Assembly (NCBI GenBank): GCA_028710385.1
Contig: JAQTUC010000103.1
Coordinates: forward strand, 1-5,227
DNA from: Candidatus Omnitrophota bacterium
GTDB lineage: Bacteria > Omnitrophota > Gorgyraeia > Duberdicusellales > 4484-171
Reading direction: 5' to 3'
Length of the DNA stretch: 5,227 bases
Position 1 is the stretch's first letter. The number at the start of each line of letters is the position of its first letter. The translations under genes were made by a program, and so were the position numbers. The notes below the pieces were generated by a model. That model saw only the letters and a list, made by a program, of their open reading frames with translations. It was not told the origin of the DNA and ran no database searches. This document shows positions 1 to 5,227 of this stretch, piece by piece.

Positions 1-216
1 GCAATTAAATATAACGAAGCAGTTAATGAGTTAAATGCTATACTTTCTGATTTAGAGTCGGAAAGAGTAGATGTTGACGAGCTAACCACCCGCGTAAAAA
101 GAGCTGTTGAGCTTATTAAGTTATGCCGCGAAAAAATTGAAGAAACCGAACTTGAAGTAAGAAAGATAGTTAAAGAGTTCGATAAAGACTCAAAGGTCGA
201 AGAAACTGCCAAATAA
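1..216 (+). CDS. xseB: Exodeoxyribonuclease VII small subunit, 5'-truncated by the window edge
   Basis: The first reading frame is open from base 1 to a TAA at 214-216 and gives the last 71 residues of a small, highly charged helical protein. It fits the XseB family: an N-terminal YNEAVNELNAIL stretch, then LESERVDVDEL, then a second helix with the typical LIKLCREKIEETE pattern (the family's 'L..C..KL...E' signature). In known bacteria XseB binds several copies per XseA large subunit to form exonuclease VII, a cytoplasmic nuclease that degrades single-stranded DNA from both ends. Usual length is about 70-90 residues, so only a few N-terminal residues are probably missing. The start codon and any upstream xseA lie outside the window. 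The tail after the second helix (KDSKVEETAK) is polar and probably disordered. Assignment rests on pattern recognition of a short coiled protein, so it is good but not certain. Confidence 0.85.
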   Translation, partial: AIKYNEAVNELNAILSDLESERVDVDELTTRVKRAVELIKLCREKIEETELEVRKIVKEFDKDSKVEETAK

Positions 217-255
217 CAAATCTTTATCAATTTAAAGCAAAAAACCATATAGTTC

Positions 256-263
256 AGAGGAGG
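256..263 (+). promoter_or_regulatory. Ribosome binding site of htpX
   Basis: AGAGGAGG is a near-perfect Shine-Dalgarno sequence, 5 bases before the ATG at 269. It fixes the htpX start and is the strongest ribosome binding site in the window. The rest of the 52-base gap after xseB (217-268) is AT-rich; I see no convincing promoter or terminator in it, so htpX may be read through from xseB. Confidence 0.85.
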
Positions 264-268
264 TAAAT

Positions 269-1240
269 ATGTTTTCCTTAAGATTAAGAATGTTTATATT
301 AATGGCGATATTCTGCTCAATTATTTACGCAATCGCAGCTGTTGCCATGTATTATCTTCATATACGCGGTTTTTTACCCCAGGTTTTGCTTGCGTTCGGC
401 GTTATGCTTTTCCAGTATTTAATAGGGCCTAAAATGGTAGAAATGTCAATGCGGGTGAAATATGTAAGCAAGGAAGAAGCGCCCTGGCTGTTTGAAATGG
501 TTGAAGATTTAGCACGCAAGGCTAATATTCCCATGCCAAGAGTAGGAATCGCCTACATAAATGTGCCTAACGCTTTTGCTTTTGGAAGGAGCCTTAAGGA
601 CGGAAGGATTTGTGTTACCCGCGGAATTATGGATTTGCTGGATAAAGATGAGCTTCGCGCGGTATTGGGCCACGAGATAACGCATCTTAAAAGCAGGGAT
701 GTTGTTTTTATCACTTTCCTCTCTGTGATACCGCTTGTTTTATATTATGTTTTTTATAGTTTCACTTTTTATAATCCCTCACGCAGGCGCGACAGCGGCG
801 GCTCTGCAGCTTTGATAGGTGTTGCGGCGTTTGTGTTTTATTTTATTACGAACCTTCTTGTTTTGTATGCTTCGCGCATAAGGGAATATTTTGCCGATAA
901 GGGCTCTGTAAGCCTGGGCAATTCACCATCAACCATGGCAACAGCTCTTTATAAGCTTGTTTACGGCGCGGCAAAACTTCCGAAAGAAAACCTAAAAGAG
1001 ATAGAGGGTGTAAAAGCCTTTTTCCTTAATGATTTATCCAGGGCTCAAAGCGAAATATCGGATTTAGCGCAGCTTGATTTAGACAGGACCGGCACAATTG
1101 ATCCTTATGAACTGCGTAGTTTATCCCAAAAGAGGATAAATTTAAGCTTTGCAGATAAGGCTATGGAAATTTTAAGCACACATCCTAATATGCTAAAACG
1201 CATAAAGCAGCTTTCTGAGTATAATAAAGGGCAAAACTGA
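269..1240 (+). CDS. htpX: HtpX-type M48 membrane zinc metalloprotease with an EF-hand-like loop
   Basis: A 323-residue integral membrane protease of family M48 (HtpX group), which in known bacteria cleaves damaged or misfolded inner-membrane proteins. The zinc site is intact: HEITH with H135, catalytic E136 and H139, and a third ligand E206 in the downstream EYFAD motif (206-210). Other family landmarks are NVPNAFAFG before the active site, DELRAVLGHE, and STHP (303-306) near the C-terminus. Hydrophobic segments lie at about 7-30 and 33-53 before the catalytic domain, and at about 147-170 and 180-202 between the zinc motifs, the usual HtpX topology with the catalytic face in the cytoplasm. 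It is a little longer than E. coli HtpX (about 290 residues). The extra length includes residues 270-281 (nt 1076-1111), DLDRTGTIDPYE, which match an EF-hand calcium loop. The start is supported by a strong ribosome binding site. HtpX-like M48 membership is near certain; substrates are unknown. Confidence 0.93.
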   Translation: MFSLRLRMFILMAIFCSIIYAIAAVAMYYLHIRGFLPQVLLAFGVMLFQYLIGPKMVEMSMRVKYVSKEEAPWLFEMVEDLARKANIPMPRVGIAYINVPNAFAFGRSLKDGRICVTRGIMDLLDKDELRAVLGHEITHLKSRDVVFITFLSVIPLVLYYVFYSFTFYNPSRRRDSGGSAALIGVAAFVFYFITNLLVLYASRIREYFADKGSVSLGNSPSTMATALYKLVYGAAKLPKENLKEIEGVKAFFLNDLSRAQSEISDLAQLDLDRTGTIDPYELRSLSQKRINLSFADKAMEILSTHPNMLKRIKQLSEYNKGQN

Positions 1241-1279
1241 CAGGATTCGTTAAAAAACTTTATATTGACCTGAATCCTG
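1241..1279 (+). repeat. 8-bp perfect inverted repeat after htpX, overlapping the rpsO promoter
   Basis: CAGGATTC (1241-1248) is followed after 23 bases by its exact reverse complement GAATCCTG (1272-1279). The left arm begins right after the htpX stop codon. The right arm falls between the -35 and -10 elements of the promoter at 1265-1293. As RNA it could form a weak 3' hairpin for htpX, but the loop is long and no run of T follows, so it is not a typical intrinsic terminator. As DNA it could be an operator. The symmetry is directly visible; its role is not. Confidence 0.4.
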
Positions 1280-1293
1280 ATTTCTGCTATAAT
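1265..1293 (+). promoter_or_regulatory. Sigma70-type promoter for rpsO-pnp-ftsK, extended -10
   Basis: TTGACC (1265-1270, one mismatch to the -35 consensus), a 17-base spacer and a perfect TATAAT (1288-1293), preceded by TGC to make an extended -10. Transcription would begin near 1299-1301, leaving a leader of roughly 146 bases before the rpsO ATG. It sits 24 bases after the htpX stop in a non-coding gap just before an operon, which makes chance occurrence unlikely. Confidence 0.75.
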
Positions 1294-1310
1294 TCTAAAT
1301 AGCTAAAATT

Positions 1311-1371
1311 TCTGCCTACGCTTGATAAGCTTCCTTCTTCGCCGTGTGGCTACGAAGGCCGAGCCGGCAGA
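1311..1371. repeat. GC-rich imperfect palindrome, REP-like element
   Basis: The element is bounded by TCTGCC (1311-1316) and its reverse complement GGCAGA (1366-1371). Inside are a small hairpin GCTT-GAT-AAGC (1320-1330), a second one based on CTTCG...CGAAG (1337-1341 with 1353-1357) with an inner CC/GG pairing, and a competing GCCG-AGC-CGGC (1358-1368). It is visibly richer in G+C than the AT-rich sequence on both sides. Short, GC-rich, multiply folded elements of this look are typical of repetitive extragenic palindromes dispersed through a genome. Only one copy is in this window, so the repeat nature is inferred. An alternative is a leader RNA fold specific to rpsO. Confidence 0.45.
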
Positions 1372-1410
1372 CAACTTGCCTTCCCTTATTTTTCAACAGA
1401 AGCCTAAGGG

Positions 1411-1439
1411 TTGACAGAAAAACAATAAAAGGGTATTAT
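1411..1439 (+). promoter_or_regulatory. Second promoter-like element directly before rpsO
   Basis: A perfect TTGACA (1411-1416), a 17-base spacer and TATTAT (1434-1439, one mismatch to TATAAT). The predicted start is 6-7 bases after the -10, which falls at or beside the A of the rpsO ATG at 1446, so the product would be a leaderless or nearly leaderless mRNA. The spacing and hexamers are good, but the surroundings are A/T-rich, where -10-like sequences arise easily. Confidence 0.5.
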
Positions 1440-1445
1440 ATTATT

Positions 1446-1709
1446 ATGTTGGCAAAGAACAAAAAGAAAAAACTAATTGAGAAGTTTAAAGAGCATCCCC
1501 AGGATACTGGTTCGGCTTCGGTGCAGATAGCTCTGCTTACCGAAAGGATTAATTATTTAACCGACCATCTTAAAAAGCATAAGAAAGACTTCCATTCCAG
1601 GCGCGGTTTGTTGATGCTTGTTGGACGTCGCCGCCGCCTCCTTACTTATCTAAAGAAAAAGGATCCTCAAGGGTATAGCGGAGTAGCTAAGGAGCTTAAT
1701 CTTAAATAA
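1446..1709 (+). CDS. rpsO: Small ribosomal subunit protein S15 (uS15)
   Basis: An 87-residue basic protein that matches bacterial S15 (about 89 residues) along its whole length. S15 is a primary binder of the central domain of 16S rRNA at the helix 20/21/22 junction and helps order 30S assembly. Visible landmarks are DTGS (20-23) followed by VQIALLTERI, the H41...D48..S51 rRNA-contact region in HLKKHKKDFHSRRGLL, and RRRRLLTYLKKKD (61-73). The frame is open upstream to an ATG at 1344, but that would add 34 residues translated from the palindromic leader and resembling nothing in S15, so the ATG at 1446 is the start. The ribosome binding site is poor: only GGG at 1431-1433, 12 bases away. It is probably the first gene of an rpsO-pnp-ftsK unit, in line with the very common bacterial rpsO-pnp pairing. 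Confidence 0.97.
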   Translation: MLAKNKKKKLIEKFKEHPQDTGSASVQIALLTERINYLTDHLKKHKKDFHSRRGLLMLVGRRRRLLTYLKKKDPQGYSGVAKELNLK

Positions 1710-1711
1710 AA

Positions 1712-3793
1712 ATGGGCATTTCTCTCTCCCTTCCTAATTTGGGAAAAAATTCCCTGACGTTTTCTACCGGTGACTGGGCTAAACAGGCAAACGGTTCCGT
1801 TGTTATTACATGCGGAGAAACTGTTGTGCTTGCGACTGCCTGTATGTCAAAAGAACCCAAGGAAACCGACGGATTTATGTCGCTTAACGTAGAATATCAG
1901 GAAAAAACTTATGCCATGGGCAAAATCCCCGGCGGATTTATTAAACGCGAAGGCCGCCCCAAAGATGAAGAAATACTTACATCACGCCTTATAGACAGGC
2001 CTATCAGGCCGCTTTTCCCTAAAGGCTTTACTAATGAAGTTCAGGTCGTTGCCATGGTTTTATCAAGCGATGGCAAAAATGACCCTGATATTTTTGCAAT
2101 TACTGCCGCAAGCAGCGCCTTATTTATTTCAGATATACCTTACTATAATCCGGTTGGAGCCGTAAGAATAGGTAAAATAGAAGATAGCTTCGTGCTTAAT
2201 CCTACTTACGAAGAAAGAGAAAAATCAGTTATGGACTTGGTGGTTGTGGGCACCGAAGATGATATTGTAATGCTTGAGGGTGGCTTACAGGAAATTAGCG
2301 AGGCAGATGTTCTTGAAGCCATAAAATTCGCCCAGCCTTTTATAAGGGAAATAGTTGTTTTCCAGAAAGACCTGCGCCAGAAAATAGGGAAAAAGAAAAA
2401 AGAAGTTAAAATGCATGAGATAGACAATAACCTGTATACTTCTTTGAAGGATAAAATATTTGAAGGGCTTGAAGGAGTATATGGAATAGTCAGCAAAGAA
2501 GAAAGAGAAGACGGCGTAAATAAAATTCTTGCCTCAATTTGCGAAGGCCTGGTCAAAGAAAATCCCGAAACAGACTGCAATAAAGTTAAAGAAGTGTTTT
2601 TTACTCTTGAAGAGGAGTTCGTGCGCAAAAAAATTGTTGAAGATAACAAGCGCCCGGACGGCCGCTCATTGAAGGAAATAAGAAATATAGACTGCAAAGT
2701 CGGAGTTCTTCCCTGTACACACGGCTCGGCTTTGTTTACGCGCGGCCAGACTCAATCGCTCTCAACTACAACGCTTGGCACAAGTTCTGATGAACAATTT
2801 ATAGAAGCTCTTGAGGGAAAGACAACCAAGCGCTTTATGTTGCATTATAGTTTCCCCCCCTTTAGCGTAGGAGAAATAAAGCCTTTGCGCGGCCCATCCC
2901 GCAGAGATATCGGCCACGGTGCTTTGGCAGAAAAAGCGCTGGTTTCAATGCTTCCCAAAAAAGAAGATTTTCCGTATACGATAAGAGTTGTGTCTGAAAT
3001 TTTGGAATCAAACGGCTCTTCAAGCATGGCAACAGTTTGCGCGTCTTCGCTTTCGTTAATGGATGCTGGCGTGCCGATTAAGTCGCCGGTTGCAGGAATT
3101 GCTCTTGGACTTATTACAGAGGGAGAAGATTATAAAATTCTGACAGATATCGCAGGGGTTGAGGATCACTACGGCGATATGGATTTTAAAGTTGCCGGAA
3201 CAAAAGAAGGCATAACCGCCATACAGCTTGATATTAAAATAGGCGGGCTTACATATAAAATGATTGAAGAAGCTTTAGCTCAGTCAAAAGAAGCAAGGCT
3301 TTTTATTTTAGGCAAAATGAGCGAGGCGCTTTCTTTGCCAAGAGAAATAGTTTCCAAATACGCACCAAAGATAAAATCGTTTAAGATAGACCCGGACAGA
3401 ATCGGCAGCGTCATAGGCCCGGGAGGAAAATTTATCAGAAGGCTTACCAGTGAGTTTAATGTTACCATAGATATTGACGATGAAACTGCTACTGTCTCTG
3501 TGGTTGCTATGGATTTGGATAATCTTGAAAGAGCGGCCAAGCAGATTATGAATATGGTAAAAGACATAGAGCCCGGCGAGATTTTTGAAGGAAAAGTCAC
3601 GCGTATTGCTAATTTCGGCGCTTTCGTTGAAATCGTGCCCGGCAAGCAGGGCTTGGTGCATGTTTCGGAAATTTCAGATTCTTACGTAAAAGATGTAAGC
3701 GATGTTTTAAAAGAAGGAGATGTCGTTAAAGTAAAGATAATAGGCATTGATTCTCAAGGCCGTATTAATCTTAGTATAAAACAAGCGCAATGA
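1712..3793 (+). CDS. pnp: Polynucleotide phosphorylase (PNPase)
   Basis: A full-length 693-residue PNPase (E. coli has 711), the cytoplasmic 3'-to-5' phosphorolytic exoribonuclease that releases nucleoside diphosphates in mRNA decay. Domains in order: first RNase PH-like domain (about 10-143, with FIKREGRP at 76-83 and the RLIDRPIRPLFP signature), all-helical linker (about 145-300), second RNase PH-like domain (about 315-545), KH domain with GPGG at 569-572, and S1 domain (about 622-692). The catalytic set is intact: RGQTQ (344-348), the phosphate-binding SNGSSSMA stretch (433-440), and D485, D491 and K493 in DHYGDMDFK. The start lies 2 bases after the rpsO stop. AAGGAG at 1689-1694, inside rpsO, is 17 bases away and rather far, so translational coupling to rpsO is likely. 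A run of seven C (2854-2860) leaves the frame intact. Confidence 0.98.
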   Translation: MGISLSLPNLGKNSLTFSTGDWAKQANGSVVITCGETVVLATACMSKEPKETDGFMSLNVEYQEKTYAMGKIPGGFIKREGRPKDEEILTSRLIDRPIRPLFPKGFTNEVQVVAMVLSSDGKNDPDIFAITAASSALFISDIPYYNPVGAVRIGKIEDSFVLNPTYEEREKSVMDLVVVGTEDDIVMLEGGLQEISEADVLEAIKFAQPFIREIVVFQKDLRQKIGKKKKEVKMHEIDNNLYTSLKDKIFEGLEGVYGIVSKEEREDGVNKILASICEGLVKENPETDCNKVKEVFFTLEEEFVRKKIVEDNKRPDGRSLKEIRNIDCKVGVLPCTHGSALFTRGQTQSLSTTTLGTSSDEQFIEALEGKTTKRFMLHYSFPPFSVGEIKPLRGPSRRDIGHGALAEKALVSMLPKKEDFPYTIRVVSEILESNGSSSMATVCASSLSLMDAGVPIKSPVAGIALGLITEGEDYKILTDIAGVEDHYGDMDFKVAGTKEGITAIQLDIKIGGLTYKMIEEALAQSKEARLFILGKMSEALSLPREIVSKYAPKIKSFKIDPDRIGSVIGPGGKFIRRLTSEFNVTIDIDDETATVSVVAMDLDNLERAAKQIMNMVKDIEPGEIFEGKVTRIANFGAFVEIVPGKQGLVHVSEISDSYVKDVSDVLKEGDVVKVKIIGIDSQGRINLSIKQAQ

Positions 3794-3794
3794 A

Positions 3795-5227
3795 ATGAAG
3801 CGAGCCCCTGATATCCTCAAAAATAGCGCTTTAATATATGCCTCAATATTCATAGCTTTATCAATAGTACTTCTTTTAAGCCTTTTTTCCTACAGTTCAA
3901 AAGATATCGTCTTCTTAAGCCAGCCTTCTCCCAAATCTACACATAATATTATCGGAATAGCCGGAGCATATCTTGCTTTTGCCCTTCGTTTTTTATTCGG
4001 AAGAGCTTCGTATTTTATACCTTTCTGCCTTTTATGCCTCGGTTTTGCTAAAATAGGGATTTTGCGTTTCTATGGTATCAGCAAAAGCAAAACCATAGAC
4101 ACAATTTCTTCTTTAATATTTATTGTTTCTCTTTCAGCCTTTATGGGGCTGTTATTCGCAAGGGCCGGCAGCGGGTGGGAATACTCAGACGGCATCGTGG
4201 GTTTTTATCTTGCGCAATTTTTTGAAAGTTACCTTGGTTTTTCCGGTTCGCTGATTGTGCTTAGCCTTGTGCTTGTGATAATGAGCATTTTATTTTTCGG
4301 ATTTTTCTTTGTGGATGTTTTTAAGGGCGCTAAATTTGCCTATTGCGCGATAAATGAATTTATCGCAGAAAGGCGTAATGCCAGAATAGAAACCAACGGA
4401 GATTTTGTAATTGCCAAAAAGAAAAAACCAAAAGCCATAGAGGTTAAAGAGGAAGATGACGAGGAAGAAAAGCCTGAAATGAAAGCCAAACCGGCGATAA
4501 AACCGGAAATAAAAATGTATACGCCCAAAGTAACGCCTGTGGCAGCAAAGGCGAAAGCAACCGGTATTCCTGATGCTGATAAGCTGGTGAATAAAGAAGA
4601 AATAAAAAAACAAATAGAGGAACTTGAGGGGGAAGGCGGGAAGAAATTTGACCCGAAAAACTACAAACTTCCTTCAATTGACACACTTAAGGTGCCGCCT
4701 TCGCTTGATTACAGGGAAGTAAAAGAAGATATTGAAGCGAGCATTAAAAACCTTGAGGAAACTCTTTCTGATTTCGGAGTTGAAACTAAGGTTGTAAGCG
4801 TTCAGAAAGGCCCGGTTGTTACAATGTATGAGTTGCAGCCGCAGGCAGGAGTGAAAATTCATAAAATATCAGCGCTTGCTGATGATATCGCCCTCGCTAT
4901 GAAGTCTTCTTCTGTAAGGGTCGTCGCTCCTATACCCGGAAGAGGTACTGTGGGCATTGAAGTTCCCAACGAGAAAAAACACCTTGTCTTTTTAAGGGAG
5001 ATTCTGGAAGAAAAAGTATTTACTGACGCAACTTCAAAACTTACTCTTACCATAGGAAAAGATGTTTCAGGAAACCCGGTCACGGCTGATCTTAAGGAAA
5101 TGCCGCATCTTTTGATAGCCGGAACAACAGGAAGCGGTAAGACAGTCTGCGTTAACACCATAATTACTTCAATACTCTTTAAGGCAAAGCCTGATGAGGT
5201 AAAATTTATCCTTATTGACCCGAAAAT
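3795..5227 (+). CDS. ftsK: DNA translocase FtsK/SpoIIIE, 3'-truncated by the window edge
   Basis: The frame from ATG 3795 stays open to the window end (477 codons). FtsK/SpoIIIE proteins are hexameric, ATP-driven double-stranded DNA pumps at the division septum that clear and align chromosome termini. The N-terminus has a membrane domain with hydrophobic segments at about 12-34, 52-69, 71-90, 104-122 and 152-176. A Lys/Glu-rich disordered linker follows (about 200-300, including KKKKPK and EEDDEEE), then the alpha domain (VVSVQKGPVVTMYELQP, then PIPGRGTVGIEVPN) and the start of the RecA-like motor. Walker A GTTGSGKT is at 443-450; Walker B FILIDPK ends at the edge with D475. The rest of the motor and any DNA-reading gamma domain lie outside. 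ATG 3795 is 1 base after the pnp stop and no clear ribosome binding site is seen, so it probably depends on termination-reinitiation from pnp. The linker is shorter than that of E. coli FtsK. Confidence 0.95.
   Translation, partial: MKRAPDILKNSALIYASIFIALSIVLLLSLFSYSSKDIVFLSQPSPKSTHNIIGIAGAYLAFALRFLFGRASYFIPFCLLCLGFAKIGILRFYGISKSKTIDTISSLIFIVSLSAFMGLLFARAGSGWEYSDGIVGFYLAQFFESYLGFSGSLIVLSLVLVIMSILFFGFFFVDVFKGAKFAYCAINEFIAERRNARIETNGDFVIAKKKKPKAIEVKEEDDEEEKPEMKAKPAIKPEIKMYTPKVTPVAAKAKATGIPDADKLVNKEEIKKQIEELEGEGGKKFDPKNYKLPSIDTLKVPPSLDYREVKEDIEASIKNLEETLSDFGVETKVVSVQKGPVVTMYELQPQAGVKIHKISALADDIALAMKSSSVRVVAPIPGRGTVGIEVPNEKKHLVFLREILEEKVFTDATSKLTLTIGKDVSGNPVTADLKEMPHLLIAGTTGSGKTVCVNTIITSILFKAKPDEVKFILIDPK

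Larger units (their letters stand above)
1300..1445 (+). promoter_or_regulatory. Structured 5' leader of rpsO
   Basis: This is the transcript between the predicted upstream start and the rpsO ATG. It has no long reading frame that resembles a protein, and it carries several inverted repeats: the palindromic element at 1311-1371; a small alternative hairpin GGCA/TGCC (1366-1369 with 1377-1380) followed by a pyrimidine- and T-rich stretch (1381-1393); and CCCTTA/TAAGGG (1383-1388 with 1405-1410). The GGCA/TGCC hairpin shares bases with the outer stem of the palindrome, so the two folds are mutually exclusive. S15 in several bacteria represses its own mRNA by binding a folded rpsO leader, and that would be a natural role here. 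No homology to a known S15 leader class can be claimed by eye. Confidence 0.4.

Noticed and set aside
1366..1393. Possible intrinsic terminator (GGCA/TGCC hairpin followed by a T-rich stretch).
   Set aside because: The stem is only 4 bp and the following stretch is interrupted by C and A. It is too weak to list as a terminator, so it is mentioned only as a possible alternative fold in the leader.
1344..1445. A 34-residue N-terminal extension of S15 starting at ATG 1344.
   Set aside because: The start lies inside the palindromic element, the extension has no similarity to S15, and the 87-residue form from 1446 matches the family length and N-terminus.
2206..2697. A 163-codon open frame on the minus strand.
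   Set aside because: It lies entirely inside pnp, has low-complexity Ser/Leu/Ile-rich content typical of the antisense of a coding region, and resembles no protein family I know. The other minus-strand frames within pnp are alike.
4413..4432. A-rich stretch in ftsK considered as a programmed frameshift site.
   Set aside because: The runs of A are not in the phase of a slippery heptamer, the frame continues correctly into the conserved motor domain, and no stimulatory structure is evident.
4290..5161. Several open frames of 60-107 codons on the minus strand.
   Set aside because: All lie antisense to ftsK. The Phe-rich ones simply mirror the Lys/Glu-rich linker codons of ftsK.
1..5227. Search for a CRISPR array, toxin-antitoxin pair, defence genes, insertion sequence or tRNA.
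   Set aside because: No regularly spaced repeats, transposase-like frames, small paired genes or tRNA-like folds were seen. The window is filled by five housekeeping genes and one regulatory gap.

Overview
The window is a stretch of ordinary bacterial chromosome, with every gene on the + strand. In order it holds the 3' end of xseB (exonuclease VII small subunit), a membrane M48 metalloprotease of the HtpX type, rpsO (ribosomal protein S15), pnp (polynucleotide phosphorylase) and the 5' two thirds or so of ftsK (DNA translocase), which runs off the right edge. Base composition is moderately AT-rich. The genes have bacterial start and Shine-Dalgarno features, and one clear sigma70-type promoter is visible. 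I cannot assign a phylum from the sequence alone. The XseB style, the HtpX variant and the small GC-rich palindromic element before rpsO remind me of uncultured lineages such as Omnitrophota or Elusimicrobiota, but that is only an impression.

Layout: xseB and htpX (1-1240) are separated by 52 bases, and htpX has a strong ribosome binding site. The only sizeable gap is 1241-1445. It contains an 8-bp inverted repeat directly after the htpX stop, a near-consensus promoter with an extended -10 (1265-1293), a GC-rich imperfect palindrome of about 61 bases (1311-1371), a further 6-bp inverted repeat, and a second promoter-like pair (1411-1439) that would start transcription at or next to the rpsO ATG. 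From 1446 onward the genes are packed: rpsO to pnp is 2 bases and pnp to ftsK is 1 base, so rpsO-pnp-ftsK almost certainly forms one transcription unit.

Functionally the window combines DNA repair and degradation (ExoVII), inner-membrane protein quality control (HtpX), translation (S15), RNA turnover (PNPase) and chromosome segregation at division (FtsK). I found no mobile element, CRISPR array, toxin-antitoxin pair or defence system, and no undescribed multi-gene system. The points most worth a second look are an EF-hand-like calcium-binding loop inside the HtpX-type protease, and the structured, possibly dual-promoter leader of rpsO.
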